Source: Candidatus Rokuibacteriota bacterium
Lineage (GTDB): Bacteria; Methylomirabilota; Methylomirabilia; Rokubacteriales; CSP1-6
DNA: 64,000 nt
Assembly: GCA_016200085.1 (NCBI GenBank)
Contig: JACQFL010000004.1
Span: 1-64,000, forward strand
Direction of reading: 5' to 3'
The number at the start of each line of letters is the position of its first letter. Within the stretch, counting starts at the first letter, position 1. Of the stretch, positions 36,385-43,132 are shown in pieces. Made by a program: the position numbers and the translations under genes. The notes below the pieces were generated by a model. It searched no databases, had not been told where the DNA came from, and saw nothing but the letters and a program-made list of their open reading frames with translations.

Positions 36385-36465
36385 CTCCGACCGGCGGCCT
36401 GGCATATCGCCGGCAGGAGTCATCAGCCTCGAGCGGAGGCGGTCGCGGGCGGACTCCATCGCCCC
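36385..36465 (-). promoter_or_regulatory. Fluoride riboswitch 3 (upstream of the MFS gene), translational type
   Basis: Minus strand: GGCGATGGAGTCCGCC, CGACCGCCTC...GAGGC, CTGATGACTCCTGCCGG. Unlike the other three there is no U tract. CTCCTGCCGGCG pairs with CGCCGGTCGGAG, and the GGAG of that second arm is the Shine-Dalgarno sequence 6 bp before the MFS start. Fluoride should stabilise the aptamer and free the ribosome-binding site. Confidence 0.85.
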
Positions 36466-36480
36466 GGGAACGACGTGCAT

Positions 36481-36510
36481 ACTCTACGTGCTGTCGCTGA
36501 ATCCCGTCAA
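36481..36510 (-). promoter_or_regulatory. Promoter of riboswitch 3
   Basis: TTGACG, 18-bp spacer, TAGAGT on the minus strand, 16 bp before the aptamer. Back to back with the start of the DUF47 gene. Confidence 0.55.
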
Positions 36511-36538
36511 CGGCGCTACACTCGGAGCCGACGGAGTC

Positions 36539-37177
36539 ATGCGGCGGCTGCTCCCGCGCGAGGTGCGGTTCTTCGACGACTTCGAGGCGCAATCCCAGTG
36601 CCTCGTCCACGCCGCAGGTCTTCTCCGCACCCTCGTCCACGAATTCACGGACGTGCTGGCCTCGGTGACGGCGATCAAGGACGTCGAGCATCGAGGGGAC
36701 GGCATCACGCACGACATCATCGCGCGCCTGCACACGACCTTCGTGACGCCGATCGACCGTGACGACATCCACGTCCTCGCGGTCCGACTCGACGACGTCC
36801 TGGACTATATCGAAGCCGCCGCCTCGGCGCTGCACGTCTATCGCGTGAAGCAGCCAACCCCGGAATGTCGCGCCCTGGCCGACGTGGTGGTGGACGCCGC
36901 GAATGCGGTGGACGGGGCCGTGCGGTCACTCCGCGGCCTCGACGCCGCAGCCTTCTACCGGTGCGCCGACGAGGTGCGCCGGCACGAGCACCGCGCCGAT
37001 GGGTTGCTGCGGCAGAGCATCGCGTCGCTTTTCGATCTCCGAGGCAACGCGATCGACATCCTGAAGTGGAAGGAGATCTACGAGACGCTCGAGGGTGTGA
37101 CGGATCGCTGCGACGATGTCAGCAACGCCATCGAAGCCATCATGCTGAAGATGGCGCCCACGGGCCGCGCTCGATGA
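36539..37177 (+). CDS. DUF47 (PhoU-like) protein
   Basis: 212 residues, all helical, start at MRRLLPREVRFFDDFEAQ. The pattern EFTDVLASVTAIKDVEHRGDGITHDIIARLHTTFVTPIDRDDIHVLAVRLDDVLDYIE is the DUF47 core, with acidic/histidine metal-binding clusters like PhoU. DUF47 genes usually accompany low-affinity Pit phosphate carriers; no pit gene is here. It lies between two fluoride riboswitches (divergent from riboswitch 3, upstream of riboswitch 4), so an additional role in anion stress is possible but unproven. Confidence 0.9.
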   Translation: MRRLLPREVRFFDDFEAQSQCLVHAAGLLRTLVHEFTDVLASVTAIKDVEHRGDGITHDIIARLHTTFVTPIDRDDIHVLAVRLDDVLDYIEAAASALHVYRVKQPTPECRALADVVVDAANAVDGAVRSLRGLDAAAFYRCADEVRRHEHRADGLLRQSIASLFDLRGNAIDILKWKEIYETLEGVTDRCDDVSNAIEAIMLKMAPTGRAR

Positions 37178-37258
37178 ATCGCCGCACCGTCGCTGCTCAG
37201 CCTCTTCCTCGGGCGCCAGCGGCCCCATCGTCACCGCCTGGCTCGAGGCCTCCACCGC

Positions 37259-37286
37259 TTGACCGTGAACGACGATCGGTGATGAT
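37259..37286 (+). promoter_or_regulatory. Promoter of riboswitch 4
   Basis: TTGACC, 16-bp spacer, GATGAT, about 10 bp before the aptamer on the plus strand. The -10 element is weaker than those of riboswitches 1 and 2. Confidence 0.5.
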
Positions 37287-37295
37287 CGTGACGCC

Positions 37296-37382
37296 AAGGC
37301 GATGAGGTTCGCCCCAACCGCCCCACCCGGGGTGGGGCTGATGACCTCTACCGGTCGCGACGGACTGGTGGAGGTTTTTTTG
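37296..37382 (+). promoter_or_regulatory. Fluoride riboswitch 4 (upstream of uspA-like gene)
   Basis: Plus strand: GGCGATGAGGTTCGCC, CAACCGCCCCACCCGGGGTGGGG, CTGATGACCTCTACCGG. The terminator arm CCTCTACCGG pairs, with G-U pairs, to CTGGTGGAGG and runs into seven Us. Transcription-termination type, the same mechanism as riboswitches 1 and 2. Confidence 0.88.
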
Positions 37383-37399
37383 TACGCACGGAGGCCGGC

Positions 37400-37822
37400 A
37401 TGTTCAGGCGCATTCTCGTAGCCTATGACGGGTCCGAAGGCTCACGCGTCGCGCTGACACGCGCCATCGAGCTGGCGCAGGGGCTCGATGCCGAGCTGGT
37501 CAGCATCTCCGTGGAAGAGCATCTGCCCTACTACGCCGCCTCCATCAGCGAGGTCAAGGCCACCAAGGAAGAGATCGACGAGCATTTCCGGGCGCTGACC
37601 AAACAGGCGCGTGACCTCGCGGGTCTGAGCGACGTCAGCATGGAGACGCTCGTGCAGCAGGGACACGAGGTGGAGCGCATCGTCGGTGCGGCGAAGGAGG
37701 GGCGTTTCGACCTTCTCGTCATCGGCTATCACGGCCACAGCGCCATCTTCGAGCGCGCGATGGGCAGCACGGCACAGAGCATCGTCCGTCACGCGCCGTG
37801 TCCGGTGCTGGTCGCGAAATGA
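37400..37822 (+). CDS. Universal stress protein UspA family
   Basis: 140 residues, a single Usp domain. FRRILVAYDGSEGSRVALTRAIELA opens the fold and the C-terminal GYHGHSAIFERAMGSTAQSIVRHAPCPVLVAK contains the ATP-binding G-x2-G-x9-G(S/T) pattern. ATG preceded by GGAGGC. Directly behind fluoride riboswitch 4; Usp genes are a recorded class of fluoride-regulon member in other bacteria. Its TGA overlaps the ATG of a DUF190 fragment by 4 bases. Confidence 0.93.
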   Translation: MFRRILVAYDGSEGSRVALTRAIELAQGLDAELVSISVEEHLPYYAASISEVKATKEEIDEHFRALTKQARDLAGLSDVSMETLVQQGHEVERIVGAAKEGRFDLLVIGYHGHSAIFERAMGSTAQSIVRHAPCPVLVAK

Positions 37823-37884
37823 TGAACGGCAGGCTCATCACCATGGAGAGGGTCCGGGTCCCGCGCTACGAGAAGAGCACGTGA
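37819..37884 (+). pseudogene. C-terminal fragment of a DUF190 gene
   Basis: 21 codons, MMNGRLITMERVRVPRYEKST, overlapping the uspA stop. GLITMERVRV.RY is the standard end of DUF190 proteins, small trimeric-ring proteins typically encoded beside crcB. The remainder of the gene is not upstream on this strand. Confidence 0.55.
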
Positions 37885-37945
37885 GAGAAGACGGCGGGCT
37901 CGGCGCCCTGGCGTCGCTCGCCGCGGAGATCGGCTCCTCCTGCCA

Positions 37946-38079
37946 TCAGCGGGTGCCGTGGCCGAACCCGGCGATCCCCTTGATGACCGTCGTGCCCGCC
38001 ATGCCTCCGTGCGGAGCAGCTCGAGGATCGTGCGGAAAAGAGGCCGGTGATGATGGTGCCGAGGTTCGCGGGGGATCAA
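37946..38079 (-). pseudogene. Central fragment of a DUF190 gene, frameshifted
   Basis: On the minus strand HHHRPLFRTILELLRTE is followed, after a one-base shift, by MAGTTVIKGIAGFGHGTR and a stop. These are the contiguous helix and strand of DUF190 (rPLyeailelLre.GlaGaTVlkGiaGFG). The N-terminus is missing, and the C-terminal part lies on the opposite strand 60 bp away, as if part of the gene had been inverted. Assignment by pattern only. Confidence 0.5.
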
Positions 38080-38116
38080 CCGAGGAAGTGCCGGGAAAGC
38101 ACCCGCGCGGGCGCGG

Positions 38117-38545
38117 CTACCGCTTCTCCACCCGGATCAGCGTGAGCTCGTCGCCCTGGCGCCGCACCGCGAGGCGCACGCGGTCTCCCGGGCGCAGGGC
38201 GGCGGCGTCCAGGAGCGCGGAGTCGGCGAAGATCGCCATGGTCTCCATCGCGCCCATCCCGAGCCCCTCGATCGCTTGATGGCGGACCAGCAGAAGGTTC
38301 GAGGCGGCGCGCGCGACGACCTCGCCCCGCACCTCGTAGGCCGGGGGATGGACGACGGTGAACCAGAGCGCGACGGCGAAGACCGCGACGAAGACGACGA
38401 AGAGGCCGACGACGATGAAGCGGGCGCGCGTGGCGCCGCTCAGCCGAGAGGGGTCCGGGGGGCCACGTCGGGGCCCCCCATGTCGCCTACTCCCGCTCCC
38501 AGTCGAACTCGCGGCTCGCCGCGGCCCGGTCGGGGCGCAGGTCAT
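38117..38545 (-). CDS. Membrane-anchored CusF-like copper-binding domain protein
   Basis: 142 residues. An Arg/Pro/Gly-rich 43-residue N-terminus is followed by one membrane helix (FIVVGLFVVFVAVFAVALWFTVV) and an OB-like domain YEVRGEVVARAASNLLLVRHQAIEGLGMGAMETMAIFAD...LRPGDRVRLAVRR. The GAMETM segment corresponds to the Met-rich copper loop of CusF-like domains. The ATG used overlaps the end of the upstream gene by 59 bp; a CTG at 38443 would give a shorter form starting just before the helix. Confidence 0.65.
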   Translation of the reverse strand: MTCAPTGPRRAASSTGSGSRRHGGPRRGPPDPSRLSGATRARFIVVGLFVVFVAVFAVALWFTVVHPPAYEVRGEVVARAASNLLLVRHQAIEGLGMGAMETMAIFADSALLDAAALRPGDRVRLAVRRQGDELTLIRVEKR

Positions 38546-38873
38546 CGCCGGTGAGCAGCCACTTGACGTTGCACCCCTCTTCGACCACGCCCGTGGCGCT
38601 CTGGTGGGCGCTGCCCATGGTCGTCACGAACAGCGCGACGCCCACGACCATGCTGACACCGCACATGCCCGCCTTGAGCGGTGCGCCGAGGGCGGTCAGC
38701 GCCACCGCGCCCGCGTCGTAGACGTCGGGCCCGCGGCGATCCGAAGCCATGGGCCTGGCGCGATCGGGGGACATGTCCGGGCGCGCGGGTTGCTGGGCGG
38801 ACGCGCGCGGAACGAGCGGAGCGGCCAGGATCAGCGCCAGGGCGACCATCGTGGCGACCATTCGAACGCCCAT
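38487..38873 (-). CDS. Secreted protein of unknown function
   Basis: 128 residues with a signal peptide (MVATMVALALILAAPLVPRASA). The mature part has a Pro/Arg/Asp-rich start and a glycine-rich hydrophobic stretch VALTALGAPLKAGMCGVSMVVGVALFVTTMG that could be a membrane helix, then a single further cysteine in EEGCNVKWLLTG. Not recognised. Overlaps the CusF-like gene downstream; followed by a GC-rich inverted repeat (GGGGGGCC) near 38466-38482 that could act as a terminator. Confidence 0.65.
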   Translation of the reverse strand: MGVRMVATMVALALILAAPLVPRASAQQPARPDMSPDRARPMASDRRGPDVYDAGAVALTALGAPLKAGMCGVSMVVGVALFVTTMGSAHQSATGVVEEGCNVKWLLTGDDLRPDRAAASREFDWERE

Positions 38874-38906
38874 CTCGTCCTCCTTCGACCGGTGCCGGGG
38901 GCCGGC

Positions 38907-38935
38907 TTGGCCCCCCTCGCCGCAGCCATTATAAT
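38907..38935 (+). promoter_or_regulatory. Promoter of the FAH-family gene
   Basis: TTGGCC, 17-bp spacer and a perfect TATAAT, 31 bp before the ATG at 38967, which has a CCGGAGG ribosome-binding site. Confidence 0.7.
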
Positions 38936-38966
38936 CCGAACCACACTCTTCCCGGAGGTTGTCCCG

Positions 38967-39869
38967 ATGAAGCTCGTACGCTTTTCCGCCAACGGTCATG
39001 CTCCGCGCCTCGGCGCCGTCCAGGACGACACGATCCTCGATCTGCAGGGCAGCGTCGCCGCCACCCTGCGCCGCCGCGGCGTGGTGCGCGCGGACGAGAT
39101 CGCCGCCGCCCTCGTGCCCCAGAGCACGCGCCAGTTCCTCGAGGGTGGCGCCGCCAGCCAGGAAGCGGTCGACGGCATCACCGAGCGGGTGACGGTGCCC
39201 CTCGCCGGGGCCCGCCTGCACGCGCCGATCACCGATCCCGGCAAGTTCATCTGCATCGGCCTCAACTACCGGGCCCACGCCGAGGAGGCCGGGGCCGCGG
39301 TTCCCAAGGAACCCCCGGTGTTCTCCAAGTACAGCAACGCGATTCTCGACCCGGGCGAGCCGATCCTCCGGCCGCGCGGCTCCGGCCAGCTGGACTGGGA
39401 GGTGGAGCTCGGCGTGGTCATCGGCCGGCCGTGCCGGTGGGTGACGCGGGACAAGGCGCTCGAGTACGTTGCGGGCTACACGATCATCAACGACGCGAGC
39501 GCGCGTGACTTCCAGTTCCACACCACCCAGTGGGGCCCCGGCAAGATGGCCGACACCTTCGCCCCGCTCGGCCCCTGGATCGTCGACGGCAAGGAGATTC
39601 CCAACCCGCACGTGCTCGAGCTCAAGACGTGGGTCAACGGCAGGCTCATGCAGAACAGCAACACGAAGGACTTCATCTTCGACGTGGGCTACGTCCTGCA
39701 GTACCTCAGCAACATCATGACCCTCTCCCCCGGCGACGTGATCGCCACCGGCACGCCCTCCGGGGTGGGGCTCGGCATGAAGCCGCCGGTGTTCCTGCAG
39801 CCGGGCGACGTCGTGCGCATGGAGATCACGGGTCTCGGCAGGCTGGAGAACCCCGTCAAGGAGGCCTGA
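38967..39869 (+). CDS. Fumarylacetoacetate hydrolase family protein
   Basis: 300 residues. FAH-fold hydrolase/decarboxylase/isomerase: PGKFICIGLNYRAHAEEA, KYSNAILDPGEPI, the metal-binding LDWEVELGVVIG, NDASARDFQ and the closing VIATGTPSGVGLGM are all present. Members act on beta-diketones in aromatic catabolism (fumarylpyruvate, 2-hydroxyhepta-diene-dioate) or on oxaloacetate; the specific substrate cannot be told. First gene of a plus-strand run with the phosphoglycerate mutase and lyase genes. Confidence 0.92.
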   Translation: MKLVRFSANGHAPRLGAVQDDTILDLQGSVAATLRRRGVVRADEIAAALVPQSTRQFLEGGAASQEAVDGITERVTVPLAGARLHAPITDPGKFICIGLNYRAHAEEAGAAVPKEPPVFSKYSNAILDPGEPILRPRGSGQLDWEVELGVVIGRPCRWVTRDKALEYVAGYTIINDASARDFQFHTTQWGPGKMADTFAPLGPWIVDGKEIPNPHVLELKTWVNGRLMQNSNTKDFIFDVGYVLQYLSNIMTLSPGDVIATGTPSGVGLGMKPPVFLQPGDVVRMEITGLGRLENPVKEA

Positions 39870-39873
39870 GGCC

Positions 39874-41073
39874 CTGCTCGACCTCATCGCCCCGCTCGTC
39901 GTCGGCAACGACACGAAGATCGTCCTGCTCTCGCTGGACGGTCTCGGCGGCCTGCCGCGCCCGGAGACGGGCCGGTCCGAGCTGGAGACGGCGCGGATCC
40001 CGCACCTGAACGCGCTGGCGACCCGCGGGGCGTGCGGCCTGCTCCGTCACGTGGCGCCGGGGATCACCCCGGGCAGCGGGCCCGGACACCTCGGCCTGTT
40101 CGGCTACGACCCCGTGCGCTTCCTCGTGGGCCGGGGCGTGCTGGAGTCGCTCGGCATCGAGTTCGACCTGCGGGCCGGCGACGTGGCCGCGCGCGGCAAC
40201 TTCTGCACGGTGGACGCGCGCGGGCTCATCACCGACCGCCGCGCCGGCCGCATCTCGACCGAGACGTGCGTCGCGCTGGTGGACCGGCTGCGCGGCATCC
40301 GCCTGTCCGGTGTCGAGGTGCTCGTCGAGCCCGTGAAGGAGCACCGGTTCGTGCTCGTGCTCCGCGGCCCCGGGCTCGGCGGCCGCCTGAGCGAGACGGA
40401 CCCCCAGGCACTCGGCAAGCCCCCGCTGCCGGTCAGGGGGCTCGACGAGCCCTCGCAGCCGACGGCCGCGCTCGTGAACGCCTTCGTCGAGGAGGCCCGC
40501 CGGCGGCTCGCCGACTCGACCCCGGCGAACATGATCCTGCTGCGCGGCTTCGATCGCCTCCCGGACCTGCCGCGCTTTCCGGAGATCTACCGGATGCGCG
40601 CGGCGGCCATCGCGGCCTATCCGATGTACCGCGGCCTCGCCCGCGTGGTCGGGATGGACATCCTGAAGACGGGCGGCACCTTCGCGGACGAGGTCGCGAC
40701 GCTGCGCGAGCACTGGGCGGCCTACGACTTCTTCTTCCTGCACTACAAGGACACCGACAAGGCCGGCGAGGACGGCGACTTCGAGGCCAAGGTCCAGGCG
40801 CTCGAGCGCCTCGACGCCTTCCTGCCGGAGATCGAGCGGCTCGCCCCGGACGTCCTCGTGGTGACGGGCGACCACGCCACGCCCTCGGTGCTCGCCGGGC
40901 ACGGCTGGCAGCCTGTCCCCGTGGTGCTGGCCGGGCGCTACAGCGGCGCCGACCCCGTGACGGCGTTCACGGAGCGCGCCTGTGCCGCCGGCAGCCTGGG
41001 CATCCTTCCCGCGCAGCACCTGATGCCCCTGGTGCTTGCCAATGCCCTCCGCCTGACGAAGTACGGCGCCTGA
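39874..41073 (+). CDS. apgM: 2,3-bisphosphoglycerate-independent phosphoglycerate mutase, archaeal type
   Basis: Interconverts 3- and 2-phosphoglycerate. 399 residues from a CTG at 39874, 4 bp after the FAH stop and about 10 bp after GGAGG. The track's GTG at 40051 would lose KIVLLSLDGLGGLPRPETG, which holds the first metal-binding aspartate, so the longer form is required. SGPGHLGLFGYDP carries the phosphorylated serine, and VVTGDHATPS the distal metal site. No ATG, GTG or TTG occurs in frame in between, so CTG initiation is the best reading. Confidence 0.88.
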   Translation: MLDLIAPLVVGNDTKIVLLSLDGLGGLPRPETGRSELETARIPHLNALATRGACGLLRHVAPGITPGSGPGHLGLFGYDPVRFLVGRGVLESLGIEFDLRAGDVAARGNFCTVDARGLITDRRAGRISTETCVALVDRLRGIRLSGVEVLVEPVKEHRFVLVLRGPGLGGRLSETDPQALGKPPLPVRGLDEPSQPTAALVNAFVEEARRRLADSTPANMILLRGFDRLPDLPRFPEIYRMRAAAIAAYPMYRGLARVVGMDILKTGGTFADEVATLREHWAAYDFFFLHYKDTDKAGEDGDFEAKVQALERLDAFLPEIERLAPDVLVVTGDHATPSVLAGHGWQPVPVVLAGRYSGADPVTAFTERACAAGSLGILPAQHLMPLVLANALRLTKYGA

Positions 41074-41080
41074 CCCGGCG

Positions 41081-42547
41081 GTGCGTCGTGAGCGCGACAG
41101 CCTCGGGGTCAAGTCCGTGCCCGCGCGCGCGCTCTGGGGAATCTTCACGGAGCGCGCGCGCACGACCTTCGACCTGAGCGGCCGTCCCCCGCATCCGGCC
41201 CTCGTGCGCGCCTACGCGCGCATCAAGAAGGCCGCCGCCCTCGCCAACGCCCGGCTCGGCCGTCTGCCCACCGCCTGGGCACGGGCCATCGCCGGCGCGG
41301 CGGACCGGGTGATCGCCGGCGAGATCCCCGACGCGGCCGTCATCGACCGGCTGCAGGCGGGGGCGGGAACGCCGAGCCACATGAACGTCAACGAGGTGAT
41401 CGCCAACCTCGCCAACGAGCGGCTGGGCGGCCGGCGCGGCGCCTACGCGCCGATCCATCCCAACAACCACGTCAACATCGGTCAGTCGTCCAACGACGTC
41501 ACCCCGACGGCGATCCGCCTCATGGCCCTGGAGCTGCGCCGCCCGCTGCTCGCGGAGCTGGCGGCGCTGGAGCGGGCGCTGCGGGGGCTGGCGCGCCGCG
41601 AGGCTACCGTCGTGAAGCCGGGACGGACCCATTTCCAGGATGCGGTCCCGATCACCTACGGCCAGGTCTTCCGGGGCTGGGCGGAGGCGATCCGAGACGC
41701 CGGGGCGGCCCTCGAGGTCGCGGCCGGCGAGCTCCGGGCGATCGGGCTCGGGGGCACGGCGGTCGGCACCGGCCTCACCGCCCACCCGCGCTTTGCCACG
41801 CTCGTGGCGCGCCAGCTGTCACGGCTGACGGGCGAGCGCCTCCGGCCCGCGCGGAGCGCGGTGACGACGACCTGGAGTCTCCGCCCGCTGCTCGCGTGCT
41901 CGGCAGCGCTCCGCGGCATCGCCGTCGACCTCGGCAACGTCTGCTTCGACCTCCGCCTGCTCGCCTCCGGTCCCCACACGGGGCTGGGGGAGCTGCTGCT
42001 GCCCGAGGTCGAGCCCGGCTCGTCGATCATGCCGGGCAAGGTCAACCCCTCGGTCGTCGAGGCCGTCCAGATGGCGTGCCTGGAGGCGCGCGCTCACGAC
42101 CACGCCGTCGCGCTGGCCGCCGCCGCGGGCGAGCTCGAGCTCAACGTGATGACCCCGCTCGTCGCCGCCGCCCTCGGCGACGCCTTCGACGTCCTGACCC
42201 GCGCGGTGCGCCTGCTGCGCACGCGGTGCGTGGCGGGCCTGCGCGTCGACCGTGCGCGGGTGGCCGCCCTGATGCGGGGCAGCCTCGTCGAGGCGACCGC
42301 GCTCTCGCCCTACCTGGGCTACGAGGTCACCGCGGAGCTCGTGAAGGAGGCGCTCGCCTCGAAGCGGCCGCTCCGCGCCGTGGTCAGGGCGCGCGCGCTG
42401 CTCGACGAGGCCACGCTGGCGCGCCTGCTGCGCCCGGCCGCGCTCACCGGTCCGGCCCTCGTCGACCGCCGCCTGCAGCGCCGCGTGCGCGCTTCACCGG
42501 CCTTCCGCGCCTTCCACGCCTCGCTCGCGACGAGAGCGTCGGAATGA
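41081..42547 (+). CDS. Aspartate ammonia-lyase / class II fumarase family protein
   Basis: 488 residues from a GTG start 7 bp after apgM. Three family regions: TPSHMNVNEVIANLA, HPNNHVNIGQSSNDVTPTAIR, and the signature loop GSSIMPGKVNPSVVEAVQM; KPGRTHFQDAVPIT provides the substrate-binding histidine. The N-terminal SLGVKSVPARALWGI is closer to aspartase than to FumC, but the two cannot be separated safely. C-terminal 60 residues are Arg/Leu-rich. Would release ammonia from aspartate or hydrate fumarate. Confidence 0.88.
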   Translation: MRRERDSLGVKSVPARALWGIFTERARTTFDLSGRPPHPALVRAYARIKKAAALANARLGRLPTAWARAIAGAADRVIAGEIPDAAVIDRLQAGAGTPSHMNVNEVIANLANERLGGRRGAYAPIHPNNHVNIGQSSNDVTPTAIRLMALELRRPLLAELAALERALRGLARREATVVKPGRTHFQDAVPITYGQVFRGWAEAIRDAGAALEVAAGELRAIGLGGTAVGTGLTAHPRFATLVARQLSRLTGERLRPARSAVTTTWSLRPLLACSAALRGIAVDLGNVCFDLRLLASGPHTGLGELLLPEVEPGSSIMPGKVNPSVVEAVQMACLEARAHDHAVALAAAAGELELNVMTPLVAAALGDAFDVLTRAVRLLRTRCVAGLRVDRARVAALMRGSLVEATALSPYLGYEVTAELVKEALASKRPLRAVVRARALLDEATLARLLRPAALTGPALVDRRLQRRVRASPAFRAFHASLATRASE

Positions 42548-42550
42548 CCC

Positions 42551-42632
42551 CTCGTTCGAGCGCGGGCTGTGCCCGCGCAATCCTGATCTGGGGGAGGCTC
42601 GGAGGGGGCCGTCGAGGCCCCCTTCGAAGGCT
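42551..42632. repeat. Dispersed palindromic repeat, copy B
   Basis: Inverted relative to copy A (22942-23020). Contains the same GCGCGGGC..GCCCGCGC and GGGGGCC..GGCCCCC hairpins around a CTGGGGGAGG core. Sits in the 135-bp gap after the lyase gene. Confidence 0.65.
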
Positions 42633-42682
42633 AAAACGGGCTTGTCCTCGGCGCGGCTCGCGTCATACTGACGCCAGAGACC

Positions 42683-43132
42683 ATGCGGTACGTTCTCGTC
42701 TGCCCCGACGACTTTCTCTGGCAGCTCGCCCCGCACGCGGCGGCCGGGCGGGAGGCGCCCGTCTACGTGGTGGCCACGGCGGCCGGGCGAGCGACCATCC
42801 TGCGCCACGGCGGGCAGGCCGTCGCGGGCAATCTCGAGCGCGATGTGGTGTACCGCCGCGTCTTCCGCTCGGGAGACGAGCCCGTGTTCGTCGCCGTGCC
42901 CCCCGACCGGCGCTCGGCGGTGATCGCGGCCATCCGCTCGGTGGCGCCCGGCGCGCCCATCGTGATCTTCGCCGACGAGCGCTCGTGGGCGGGCGAGCTG
43001 CTCGGCGTCCCCAGCGTCGCCCCGGCCGCGTTCACCGACGCGGTCATCGAGCCCGCCCTGCACCGCGCGATCACGCGCGCGTGGACCTCGTGCGCCGCCA
43101 CTTCGCCGCGGCCGACCGCATCCTCGTCATGA
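42683..43132 (+). CDS. TrkA-N-like domain, N-terminal partner of the DHH protein
   Basis: 149 residues. MRYVLVCPDDFLWQLAPH, VYVVATAAGRATILRHGGQAVAGNLERDVVYRRVFRSGDEPVFVAVPPDRR has the alternating strand-helix order of a RCK/TrkA-N Rossmann fold, though the first glycine motif is poor. The last 17 residues are in a different frame from the DHH gene that overlaps it. Similar TrkA-N regions occur fused ahead of DHH domains in other proteins, so this may be the first half of one gene split by a one-base change in the CGCGCGCG run near 43075. Confidence 0.65.
   Translation: MRYVLVCPDDFLWQLAPHAAAGREAPVYVVATAAGRATILRHGGQAVAGNLERDVVYRRVFRSGDEPVFVAVPPDRRSAVIAAIRSVAPGAPIVIFADERSWAGELLGVPSVAPAAFTDAVIEPALHRAITRAWTSCAATSPRPTASSS

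Noticed and set aside
38040-38075. Fifth fluoride aptamer on the plus strand (GGTGATGATGGTGCCGAGGTTCGC)
   Set aside because: The two conserved strings occur in the wrong order and spacing, and no downstream CTGATGAC element follows; better explained by the DUF190 fragment on the other strand.
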